64,000 bases of DNA from Paraclostridium tenue (GTDB taxonomy: Bacteria > Bacillota > Clostridia > Peptostreptococcales > Peptostreptococcaceae), in the NCBI RefSeq assembly GCF_015668515.1, contig NZ_JADPFO010000001.1, positions 1,080,823 through 1,144,822 on the forward strand. Reading direction: 5' to 3'. Numbering within the stretch: position 1 is the stretch's first letter; each line of letters starts with the position of its first letter. A model generated the notes under the pieces. It was not told where the DNA came from. It worked only from the letters and a program-made list of their open reading frames with translations, and did no database searches. Below are positions 8,823 through 16,838 of the stretch, in pieces. The position numbers were made by a program, and so were the translations under genes.

Positions 8823-9824
8823 TTATATAAATGATTCTCTTTCAATAAATTCAGTTTTTACAATATAGTGGTTGTTTATAGCGCTATTATTCTCTAACTT
8901 ATCAATCAAAAGTTTAGTTGCATAATATCCTAATTCATCTGCATTAATATTTACCGATGCTAGCGGTGGATTTTGATATTTATCTAATTTCGTATCATTA
9001 AATCCAACTAAAGATATATTTTTTATATTTTTTTCATTTAATAATTTTCTAACTCCAAATGCTAATAAATCATCAGTAGTTATGATTGCACTTAAGTTAT
9101 TATTTATAAATAATTTTTCCATACAAATATAGCCTTCTTCTTCAGTAAAATCTTTGCCATGTATTATAAGGTTTTCATTTAAATTTATTCCGTTTATTTC
9201 TAGAGCCATAGTATAACCTTTTAGCCTGTCTTTAGACATATTTAAATTTTCAATAGCTCCAATAAAACCTATATTTCTATGTCCCCTTTGAACAAGTTTG
9301 TTTACAATATTGTAAGTAGCTTGAAAATTATCATTATCCACCCATAATACATCATTAGAATCTTCTGGTCTTCCAATTACTGAAAAAGGAAAATTAATTT
9401 TTTTTAAGTAATTTATACTTTTATCATTTTCCTCTGATCTTAATAGTATTATTCCATCTATTAATTTTGCATCAATAATATCTATTATGCTATCTAACTC
9501 TTTTTTATTTTCTTTTGTAAAGACGTAAGTTATATAATATCCCTTACTTTGTGCATAAATACTTATTCCCTTCATTGCATTTAGAAAAAATGAATTATCA
9601 AGAAATTCTTGTGCTTCATTTGGCAAAATTACACCTAAAATTCTAGTTTTATTATTTGCTAAACTTCTAGCTATAGCACTTGGTTTATAATTTAATTTTT
9701 TTATTGCCTTATGTACTTTTTCTTTCGTTTCATCACTTATTTTTGAATTATTTGATAGAACTCTAGATACAGTAGACGTCGCTACCCCAGCTTCCTTTGC
9801 CACATCTTTTATTGTAACTTTCAT
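8823..9824 (-). CDS. LacI-family repressor of the maltose operon
   Basis: A 333-aa LacI/GalR regulator. The N-terminal helix-turn-helix VTIKDVAKEAGVATSTVSRVLSN is followed by the hinge KLNYKPSAIARSLA, which contacts the operator minor groove. The periplasmic-binding-protein-like effector domain runs from about residue 60 to the end. It starts at ATG 9824 behind AAAGGAAA. It lies directly upstream of the PTS operon on the same strand, and the intergenic region carries two matching CG-centred palindromes, so it most likely represses malP and its followers until a maltose-derived inducer binds. It resembles MalR; the effector is not determinable here. Confidence 0.88.
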   Translation of the reverse strand: MKVTIKDVAKEAGVATSTVSRVLSNNSKISDETKEKVHKAIKKLNYKPSAIARSLANNKTRILGVILPNEAQEFLDNSFFLNAMKGISIYAQSKGYYITYVFTKENKKELDSIIDIIDAKLIDGIILLRSEENDKSINYLKKINFPFSVIGRPEDSNDVLWVDNDNFQATYNIVNKLVQRGHRNIGFIGAIENLNMSKDRLKGYTMALEINGINLNENLIIHGKDFTEEEGYICMEKLFINNNLSAIITTDDLLAFGVRKLLNEKNIKNISLVGFNDTKLDKYQNPPLASVNINADELGYYATKLLIDKLENNSAINNHYIVKTEFIERESFI

Positions 9825-9921
9825 AACGTTAAATTTCCTTTATATTTTTATTTACCCTTTTTTATTTTCTTTTATTATATCACATTAAATTTATAATCCT
9901 ATAATTTCATTATATAATTAT

Positions 9922-9947
9922 AGCCTTAAACTATATAGTTTAAGGCT
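9922..9947 (-). terminator. Hairpin terminator after the 95-aa ORF
   Basis: Perfect 11-bp stem AGCCTTAAACT / AGTTTAAGGCT with an ATAT loop, 10 bases downstream of the stop at 9957 on the minus strand. The tail is AT-rich rather than T-pure. Confidence 0.65.
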
Positions 9948-9956
9948 AATTAAAAC

Positions 9957-10244
9957 TTAATGAATTATTTCAGCTTCTATACTTATTCTCTTTAATCTTT
10001 TCCATATATTATGTATTTTAGTGTCATTGTAAAGTTTTGAAACTTTTATTAATGCTGTGTAACAATCATATACATCATATTGTATATAACTTCCAAAATT
10101 ATCTTTTATAGTTATTATTTCATTTTCTTCATCTAAAAATCCATCTTTGATATCGATTTCATAATCAAAATTCTCTTTTAATATTTCATCTACCTCTAAT
10201 AGTAATTCATATGATTCTTTTAATAACTCCAACTTATTCCCCAA
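9957..10244 (-). CDS. Small helical/acidic hypothetical protein
   Basis: A 95-aa acidic protein that I do not recognise. A helical N-terminus rich in Leu and Glu (LELLKESYELLLEVDEIL) precedes a short beta-rich centre around EIITIKDNFGSYIQYDVYD and a basic C-terminal helix. There is no membrane segment. The likely start is TTG 10244, with AAAGGAG ten bases upstream; no ATG occurs nearby in frame. It is flanked by terminators, so monocistronic. Confidence 0.5.
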   Translation of the reverse strand: MGNKLELLKESYELLLEVDEILKENFDYEIDIKDGFLDEENEIITIKDNFGSYIQYDVYDCYTALIKVSKLYNDTKIHNIWKRLKRISIEAEIIH

Positions 10245-10351
10245 TGTTATAAATCTCCTTTCAAGATGTCTTTTATGTAGATATTATAACTCAGAATCAT
10301 TGTCGTTTTTTGTCATTTCGTGTTTGTACCAATATTTACATATTAAATAAT

Positions 10352-10374
10352 AAAGGGAGTATACCACTCCCTTT
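10352..10374 (-). terminator. Intrinsic terminator
   Basis: AAAGGGAGT / ACTCCCTTT hairpin followed on the minus strand by TTATTATTT. It lies just after the stop of the repeat protein gene at 10381. Confidence 0.8.
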
Positions 10375-10380
10375 TAATAA

Positions 10381-10608
10381 CTATTTACCCTTAATATTTT
10401 CTTTAACCTTCTTACCTACATTAACCCCTGTACTTATAGTTTCTTTAGCAATATTTCCTACGCCATTTAATACATCTTTTCCTACATTTAATCCAGTATT
10501 TATAGTTTCTTTACTAATATTACCTGCTCCATTTATTACTTCTTTTCCTACATCTGTTACAGGTTTAGTAACTTTTTTAATATTTTCTTCAACTTTTTTC
10601 TTTCCCAT
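10381..10608 (-). CDS. Tandem-repeat small amphipathic protein
   Basis: A 75-aa basic protein made largely of two 22-residue repeats. One runs from KEVINGAGNISKE to NTGLNVG and the other from KDVLNGVGNIAKE to STGVNVG; a partial third copy (KKVKENIKG) closes the protein. The Gly/Asn-rich heptad-like pattern suggests amphipathic helices of the kind found in LEA-like or stress and spore proteins. There are no Cys and no membrane segment. An upstream in-frame ATG is fused to the GGAG site, so the start is the ATG at 10608. The leader contains a 40-bp perfect palindrome. The function is unknown. Confidence 0.6.
   Translation of the reverse strand: MGKKKVEENIKKVTKPVTDVGKEVINGAGNISKETINTGLNVGKDVLNGVGNIAKETISTGVNVGKKVKENIKGK
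10418..10549 (-). repeat. 66-bp tandem repeat inside the 75-aa gene
   Basis: Two consecutive 66-bp units with a partial third beginning at 10550 are visible at the DNA level. They share blocks such as TTATAGTTTCTTTA and CATCTTTTCCTACAT. They encode the 22-aa protein repeats, implying a recent in-frame duplication. Confidence 0.8.
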
Positions 10609-10623
10609 TATATACATCTCCTG

Positions 10624-10663
10624 TACTAGTATATAAGTAGAATATTCTACTTATATACTAGTA
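10624..10663. repeat. 40-bp perfect palindrome in a gene leader
   Basis: Positions 10624-10643 are the exact reverse complement of 10644-10663, with a GAATATTC core and no loop gap. It ends a few bases before the ribosome site of the 75-aa gene. It could be an operator or an mRNA 5' hairpin; the length is too long for chance. Confidence 0.85.
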
Positions 10664-10732
10664 TGTAGTATTTTGAAGTTTGGTTACAAATTTAAAATAT
10701 ATAAAACCTTTTATTTTAATATGAAAGAATTT

Positions 10733-12865
10733 CTATTTAAATAAATCTATCAACTCTTCTTTACTCAACTTATTTAGTGTTTTGGAATTAGAAAGCTTAT
10801 CATCAATTATATCTTCTATAAGTTCTTTTTTACTTTCTTGTAAATTTATAATTTTTTCTTCTATAGTATCTTTTGATATTAATTTTATAACTTCAACTAC
10901 ATTTTCTTGTCCTAATCTGTGAGCTCTATCACTTGCTTGATTTTCAACAGCTATATTCCACCATGGATCAAAATGTATAACCATATCTGCACTAGTTAAA
11001 TTAAGACCTGTTCCTCCTGCTTTTAATGATATTAAAAATACTTTAATTTCATTATTTTTATTAAATTCATTTACTAATTTTATTCTATCTTCAGATTTTG
11101 TTTTACCATCTAAATACATATATTTTATATTATTTTTTTCTATTTCATGTGCTATAAGTTTTAAGATACTAGTAAATTGCGAAAACAAAAGTATCTTTCT
11201 ATTGTTTTCTATAGCATCTTTTAATATATCTATACAAATATCAATTTTAGAGCTTTTTCCACTGTAATCTTTTAGTAAAATTCTAGGATGAAGACATAAT
11301 TGTCTTAGCTTTGTTAAATAAGAAAATATAGTTATTTTATCATTTTCATCTTTGTTATTTTTAATTTTTTCTAATACACTTTTGTTATAGATATCATATA
11401 TTTTCTTTTGTTCTTTATTTAACTCTACAATAAATTTCTTTTCTATTTTATCAGGTAATTCTTTAATAACCTCTTTTTTAGTTCTTCTCAATATGAATGG
11501 TTTAATTAAATTTTTTAATTTATTTGTATTATCAGAGTTAATAAATCTATTTTTAAATTCTGTCTTATCATATAAGTATCCTGGCATAATAAAGTCAAAT
11601 ATAGACCATAACTCTAATAAATTATTTTCTATTGGTGTTCCCGTTAGTGCAAATCTTACCTTAGAATTTATACACTTAATAGTTTTAGTTATTATTGCAT
11701 CTGGATTTTTTATATTTTGAGCCTCATCTATTATACAATAATCAAATATTTTATTTTTATATTTTTCTAAATCATTTCTTATTGTTGAATATGTAGTTAA
11801 TATAACATCATATTTATTTGATTTGTCAATTATTTCTTCTCTTTTTTTCTTATCCCCATGAACTATTCCCAATTTTATATTAGGTGCGAATTTATCAAAT
11901 TCACTTTTCCAGTTATATATAAGTGAAGTTGGAGTTATTATTATACTCTTTGAATTTTTGTTGTTCATAATAAAAGCTATCGTTTGGAGAGTTTTTCCAA
12001 GTCCCATCTCATCAGCTAATATTCCCCCGAATTTATAATAACTTATATTATTAAACCAATTAACACCTTCTTTTTGATAATATCTTAATATGTCTTTTAA
12101 TTCATTAGGTATATTAAATTCATATTTTTTATCATTATCAAATTTACTTGTTATTCTTTCTATATATTCTTTTCCAGTTATAAAATTTATATTATTTTCC
12201 TTTATATAATTATCTATGTATATAGCTTTGTTACTTTCAATCTTAATGTTATCAATTTCATCTGATGTTTTAATTATATCTATTAATTCTAGAATGTCTT
12301 TAATATCTTTATTATGCAAATCTAAATATGTTGATTCTTTTATCTTATATAGTCGTTTATTTTCCTTGAATGCATTGTATATATCAATATATCTAGATTT
12401 ATTAAAATTACCTATTTTAAAAGAAAAGTTTAGATTATTATTTTTGTCATTATATATGCTTGCACTAATTTTTACATCTACATAATTTATTTCGTTAGCA
12501 TTAAATTTAGGTGCTTTAGCATTTTTTTGTAACTTATTTTTTGCTAAATCGTCTATACATTTAAAAACTGTAGCTACCATATGCTTGCATATAAATGTAT
12601 TATTTTCACTACTTTTACTCAACCAATCATTGCAGTCACAACTTGTATTTACAAGCCTATGTGTCTTATCATTAACCACAACCAGCGTAGTATTTAGCTC
12701 ATTATAAAAGTCATTAGCTACTGTAGCATAAAAATTTATATTGTCATTTTCTTTTTTTATATAACTATTGCTGACTAAATTATTTTTATACATCATAACT
12801 CCAGCATTATGCCTATTTTTTTCAGTATTATTTTCGATAATTGTTTTTAAAGTGCTTATTTTCAA
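10733..12865 (-). CDS. Compact SNF2-family helicase with SWIM zinc finger
   Basis: A 710-aa Swi2/Snf2-type DNA-dependent ATPase. A SWIM zinc finger (CDC...CKH; ligands near residues 76, 78, 93 and 95) is at the N-terminus. Helicase lobe 1 carries ADEMGLGKT (about 284-293) and IIDEAQNIKN. Lobe 2 carries SLKAGGTGLNLTSAD and QASDRAHRLGQ. Such proteins remodel nucleoprotein, for example RNA polymerase-DNA complexes. It is shorter than the roughly 900-1100 aa usual for Firmicute SWIM-SNF2 proteins; the region between SWIM and ATPase domains is reduced. The frame opens at an ATG embedded in the GGAGGTGA site, so I start at TTG 12865. It is a stand-alone gene, with no nuclease, methylase or defence partner beside it. 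Confidence 0.88.
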   Translation of the reverse strand: MKISTLKTIIENNTEKNRHNAGVMMYKNNLVSNSYIKKENDNINFYATVANDFYNELNTTLVVVNDKTHRLVNTSCDCNDWLSKSSENNTFICKHMVATVFKCIDDLAKNKLQKNAKAPKFNANEINYVDVKISASIYNDKNNNLNFSFKIGNFNKSRYIDIYNAFKENKRLYKIKESTYLDLHNKDIKDILELIDIIKTSDEIDNIKIESNKAIYIDNYIKENNINFITGKEYIERITSKFDNDKKYEFNIPNELKDILRYYQKEGVNWFNNISYYKFGGILADEMGLGKTLQTIAFIMNNKNSKSIIITPTSLIYNWKSEFDKFAPNIKLGIVHGDKKKREEIIDKSNKYDVILTTYSTIRNDLEKYKNKIFDYCIIDEAQNIKNPDAIITKTIKCINSKVRFALTGTPIENNLLELWSIFDFIMPGYLYDKTEFKNRFINSDNTNKLKNLIKPFILRRTKKEVIKELPDKIEKKFIVELNKEQKKIYDIYNKSVLEKIKNNKDENDKITIFSYLTKLRQLCLHPRILLKDYSGKSSKIDICIDILKDAIENNRKILLFSQFTSILKLIAHEIEKNNIKYMYLDGKTKSEDRIKLVNEFNKNNEIKVFLISLKAGGTGLNLTSADMVIHFDPWWNIAVENQASDRAHRLGQENVVEVIKLISKDTIEEKIINLQESKKELIEDIIDDKLSNSKTLNKLSKEELIDLFK

Positions 12866-12895
12866 AATTATCACCTCCATTTATATTATAAAATA

Positions 12896-12925
12896 TATAA
12901 GACCTGTATATATACAGGTCTTATA
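12896..12925 (-). terminator. 30-bp perfect palindrome between the 56-aa ORF and the helicase gene
   Basis: TATAAGACCTGTATA is followed immediately by its exact reverse complement. It sits 14 bases after the stop of the 56-aa ORF and about 30 bases before the helicase start. It may terminate or attenuate transcription entering the helicase gene, or act as an operator. Confidence 0.55.
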
Positions 12926-12938
12926 TGTTTTATCTAAC

Positions 12939-13109
12939 TTATCTATTTTTTATATGTTTTTTTATTTTATCTAAATTTAAATATAAATATAAATTCTTAG
13001 ATGCATTATCTGATTCTCCACTTATTGTATCTAGGTTATTTAAAAATAAATTATTATATACCTCATATTTTAATGAATTTGTATTATGTTTTTTATTTTT
13101 ATTTTCCAT
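12939..13109 (-). CDS. 56-aa small protein (found by intergenic reading)
   Basis: An open frame of 56 codons starting with ATG 13109 after a GAAAGGG ribosome site at good spacing. It begins MENKNKKHNTNSLKYEV, contains SGESDNASKNLYL and ends KIKKHIKNR. The KYEV segment and Asn/Lys-rich start faintly recall small acid-soluble spore proteins, but the conserved SASP Gly-rich core is missing, so I do not assign it. It is followed by a 30-bp palindrome and then the helicase gene on the same strand. The plus-strand frame over the same bases looks like a shadow. Confidence 0.4.
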   Translation of the reverse strand: MENKNKKHNTNSLKYEVYNNLFLNNLDTISGESDNASKNLYLYLNLDKIKKHIKNR

Positions 13110-13283
13110 AAATACAACCCTTTCATATTATCGAGTATTTTATAATTTATTTTACGCTATAGCATCAATAATATACAATTTGTAAAAACTTACTTTACAT
13201 TTATATTTAGTTTTTAATAGTTTAGAATTAATGTAAATTTTTTACAAACGAAAAAAGCACCTAAATAATAGGTACTTTACTAA

Positions 13284-13373
<90 letters not shown>

Positions 13374-13459
13374 GTATTCCATTAACTTATGTATATAATA
13401 TATCATATATTAGTGTTTTTTGTAAATACTTTTTTATAATTTTATTATTAATTTATTTA

Positions 13460-13491
13460 AAAAGCGAATACTTTAATTAGTATCCGCTTTT
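13460..13491 (-). terminator. Terminator after the Reg_prop sensor kinase
   Basis: AAAAGCGAATACT / AGTATCCGCTTTT with one mismatch and a six-base loop, directly downstream of the stop at 13494 (minus strand), followed by a T-rich tail. Confidence 0.75.
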
Positions 13492-13493
13492 AA

Positions 13494-16400
13494 TTATATT
13501 TGCTCTACATTAGATTCTACATATTTATTTTCATCTTCTATATTAGGATTTACAGGAAGTATTATTACAAAATTACTACCTTCTCCAACTTTACTTTCTA
13601 CATAGATTTCACCTTTATGAAGTTTAATTATATGATTAGTTATAGTAAGGCCTAATCCACTACCACCTTTAACTTCATTGTTTAAATCCACGACTTGACT
13701 AAATCTATCAAATATAACTTTATGATATTTTTCATCTATTCCAATTCCAGTATCTAAAACACTAATCATGACTTTATCTTCTAAATCTTTAATCGTTATA
13801 GTTATATTTCCACCTTCTGGTGTAAATTTAGCCGCATTTCCAACTAAATTAACAATACACCTTTCTATTTCATGACTATCACACATTATTGTTTTTTCTT
13901 CTATTTCTGGATCTATTATTAAATGTATTCCTTTTGTCTTTACATAATCTATTAAAGTTAAAGCAGTTTCTTCAACTAAATATACTATATCGGTTTCTTT
14001 TAAAGAAATAACATACATATCATTTTGCAACTTAGTACTATCTACTATATTGTTTATAAGATTTAATAATCGTTTACAATTTCGCTGTGATACATCTATA
14101 TAGTGACCCAAGTTTTGTTTTTTTATATCTCCATCTTTTCTTATCAATCCATTTATTAATTGATTAGTACTACTTATAACATTTAATGGTGTTCTTAATT
14201 CATGAGATAAATTCACAAAATAACTATTTTTATTTCTCTCTAGTTTTATATTTTTATTTAATAAAATTGTGTTTCTTTCCATTTCTTCTCTTAGCCTTAA
14301 AGTTTTCTTTTGTACTAATCTATCTAATCTTTTAACTTTATTTTTATGATTTATTATAAATATAATTATTGCTAATATATATATAACACAAGCATATCCA
14401 CTTAACCAAAATGGAGGTTTTATAGTAAACTCAACTTGTTTTTCATCACTTATATTTCCACTTGAATCTATAGCTTTAACTTTAAATGTATATTTTCCTG
14501 GCGGTAAATCATTATATGTAACATGATTATCCTTAGTTCTTACAACATTTTTGCTTGTTCCTTCTAGACTATATTCATATGTTGTATTTTGAAAACTTGA
14601 ATAGTTTGATGTAAAGAATTTGATAGTTATAATATCAGTATTTTCATTAAATTTCATTTTATCTATATTACAATACTCTTTGTTATTTATAATAAATCTA
14701 TCAAATATTAAGTTAGGCTTTTCTCCTGATTTTATTATTTTATCTGGATAAAATGAATTTAGTCCGTTTACTCCTCCAAAGAAAAACTCTCCTTTATTAT
14801 TTTTATAAGCAGCATTACCATTAAACTCATTTGATTGAAGCCCATCTATTACACCTAAATTTTGTACCTTATTATTAGTTGTATCTATTTTAGATATTCC
14901 TTTATTAGTACTTATCCAAATATTATCTTTATTGTCTACTAATATACCATATATAGTGTTATTTGCTATTCCATCTTTTGTTGTATACCTTTTGAACTTT
15001 TTAGTTTTTTTATCAAATTTGTTTAGTCCATAACTTGTACCTACCCAAATGTTTCCTTTACTATCTTCATTTATATATCTTACATGGTTATTACTTATAC
15101 TATTTTTATCGCTTTTGCTATATTTATAATTTTTAATAGTTTTATCTTTTGTATTAATAACACTTAATCCTTGTTGTTCTAAAAAGCCTAAGTAATAATT
15201 TCCTTCGCTATCTTCATATATATGCCTGACGTACCTGTTTGGAGCTTGACCATTATTTATAAATTCATTTATATCTATAAATTCTTCAGTTTTTGGATTT
15301 AATATATTTACTCCATCGGGAGTACCTAACCATATATAGCCTTTACTATCTACTAATATATCTGTTACTTTTTCATCTAATAATCCATCTTCTACATTAT
15401 AATGTTTTAAAACATTGTTAGATTTGTCAAGTTTTATAAGCCCATCATCAGTTGCTATATAAATTATATTACCTTTTCCAGTTATATCATTTATAGAATC
15501 ACTTATAAACTCTTCATTTGTAGTTGAATTTATAAATTTAGATTTATTATGTTTTTTATCTATTATATTTACACCTTTTGAATTAGTTCCTACCCACAAA
15601 TATCCATCATCATCTTCATATATACCATGAACTATATTTTCATTTAATAAATAATCCTTATCTAAACCAGCCTTATAATGTTTAATTTTACTTTCTGTAT
15701 CAAACATACTTATACCTGAGTATGTTCCTACCCATATAATCCCTTCACTATCTTCCATTAAACTTTTTATATTATTATTAATTAAACTATTTTTATCATA
15801 TACTTTATGTTGATATGTATAAAAATTATCTTCTTTTTTATTGTATTTTGCAAGACCATTAGAAGTTCCAATCCATATATTACCTTTGCTATCTTTTGTT
15901 ATTGCCCCTATACTAGAACTAGGTAAAGACTTTGAATCAGATGAACTGTGTTTATACTTGGTTATTTCATTAGTTTTCATATTTATCTTTGATAAACCTG
16001 AATTAGCATTTCCAACCCATACATATCCATCTTCATCATCACAATATATGTTATATACATCGCCTTCTCCTACAGAATTCTTTTTGCCATTTGCAGGATA
16101 ACTGTTAAGTATTTTAAAGTCTTTAGATACTTTAATAACTCCTTTTTTAGTTCCAATCCATATATTCCCTAAATTGTCTTCGTCTATTGAATACATAAAC
16201 TTACATATTAAATCTTTTTCTTGACCTAGTACTTGTTTGAATTTATTTTCTTTTTCATTATAAACGTTTAATCCATTAGATGTTGCAACTATTATTTTAT
16301 TATCTTTACTAAGTATTACTTCTGTAGCATTATCACTAGATATTAAATTATTTTCTTCTGTATAATTTATAATTTCATCAGTGTCGGGATTTAGTTTATT

Positions 16401-16742
16401 AACTCCCTTAGACGTGGTTATCCATATATTTCCATAGTTATCTTCAGCTATGTCTGTTATATGGCTATTACTTATACTATTTTTCTCTTCTTCATAATTA
16501 TAAACTTTAAAATCATATCCATTGAATTTATTTAATCCATCATTAGTCCCTAGCCATACATAACCCTTACTATCTTGAAATATTACATCTATAGTCGATT
16601 GACTTATACCTTGTTCTATATTTGCATTGTTAAAATTTATATGCTCAAAATCTGCATATATATTAACTCTTGAATACAAAAAAACAATAATATTAATCAC
16701 AATAAACACATTAAATCTTTTTAATAAACTAAATTTGCCCAT
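13494..16742 (-). CDS. Two-propeller (Reg_prop/Y_Y_Y) sensor histidine kinase
   Basis: A 1082-aa membrane sensor kinase. A signal-anchor (FNVFIVINIIVFLY) leads into about fourteen 'GnIWvGT..Gl.k.n' Reg_prop blades, enough for two seven-bladed beta propellers. A Y_Y_Y domain (around NDLPPGKYTFKVKA) and a single membrane helix near residue 790 follow. The C-terminus has HisKA with the H-box SHELRTPLN, then an HATPase with N-box NLVGNAAKF and G-boxes DTGIGID and GGSGLGL. It has the extracytoplasmic architecture of Bacteroides hybrid regulators, which sense glycan fragments, but lacks their receiver and AraC domains. The start is the ATG at 16742 behind AAAGGAAA; an upstream TTG frame is rejected. 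No response regulator gene is adjacent. A second kinase follows upstream, about 100 bases away. Confidence 0.88.
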   Translation of the reverse strand: MGKFSLLKRFNVFIVINIIVFLYSRVNIYADFEHINFNNANIEQGISQSTIDVIFQDSKGYVWLGTNDGLNKFNGYDFKVYNYEEEKNSISNSHITDIAEDNYGNIWITTSKGVNKLNPDTDEIINYTEENNLISSDNATEVILSKDNKIIVATSNGLNVYNEKENKFKQVLGQEKDLICKFMYSIDEDNLGNIWIGTKKGVIKVSKDFKILNSYPANGKKNSVGEGDVYNIYCDDEDGYVWVGNANSGLSKINMKTNEITKYKHSSSDSKSLPSSSIGAITKDSKGNIWIGTSNGLAKYNKKEDNFYTYQHKVYDKNSLINNNIKSLMEDSEGIIWVGTYSGISMFDTESKIKHYKAGLDKDYLLNENIVHGIYEDDDGYLWVGTNSKGVNIIDKKHNKSKFINSTTNEEFISDSINDITGKGNIIYIATDDGLIKLDKSNNVLKHYNVEDGLLDEKVTDILVDSKGYIWLGTPDGVNILNPKTEEFIDINEFINNGQAPNRYVRHIYEDSEGNYYLGFLEQQGLSVINTKDKTIKNYKYSKSDKNSISNNHVRYINEDSKGNIWVGTSYGLNKFDKKTKKFKRYTTKDGIANNTIYGILVDNKDNIWISTNKGISKIDTTNNKVQNLGVIDGLQSNEFNGNAAYKNNKGEFFFGGVNGLNSFYPDKIIKSGEKPNLIFDRFIINNKEYCNIDKMKFNENTDIITIKFFTSNYSSFQNTTYEYSLEGTSKNVVRTKDNHVTYNDLPPGKYTFKVKAIDSSGNISDEKQVEFTIKPPFWLSGYACVIYILAIIIFIINHKNKVKRLDRLVQKKTLRLREEMERNTILLNKNIKLERNKNSYFVNLSHELRTPLNVISSTNQLINGLIRKDGDIKKQNLGHYIDVSQRNCKRLLNLINNIVDSTKLQNDMYVISLKETDIVYLVEETALTLIDYVKTKGIHLIIDPEIEEKTIMCDSHEIERCIVNLVGNAAKFTPEGGNITITIKDLEDKVMISVLDTGIGIDEKYHKVIFDRFSQVVDLNNEVKGGSGLGLTITNHIIKLHKGEIYVESKVGEGSNFVIILPVNPNIEDENKYVESNVEQI

Positions 16743-16838
16743 ACACTTTCCTTTCAACCCAAATCCCAATTAATCTAATTCATTGTAATATAATAAGATA
16801 TTAATTTCAAATTTATTTTAAAATTTAACCTTAGTATA

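Noticed and set aside
12925-13185. 86-aa plus-strand frame rich in Phe, Tyr and Leu
   Set aside because: No ribosome site, and it is antisense to a small minus-strand ORF with a good ribosome site. The hydrophobic composition is what AT-rich antisense DNA gives.
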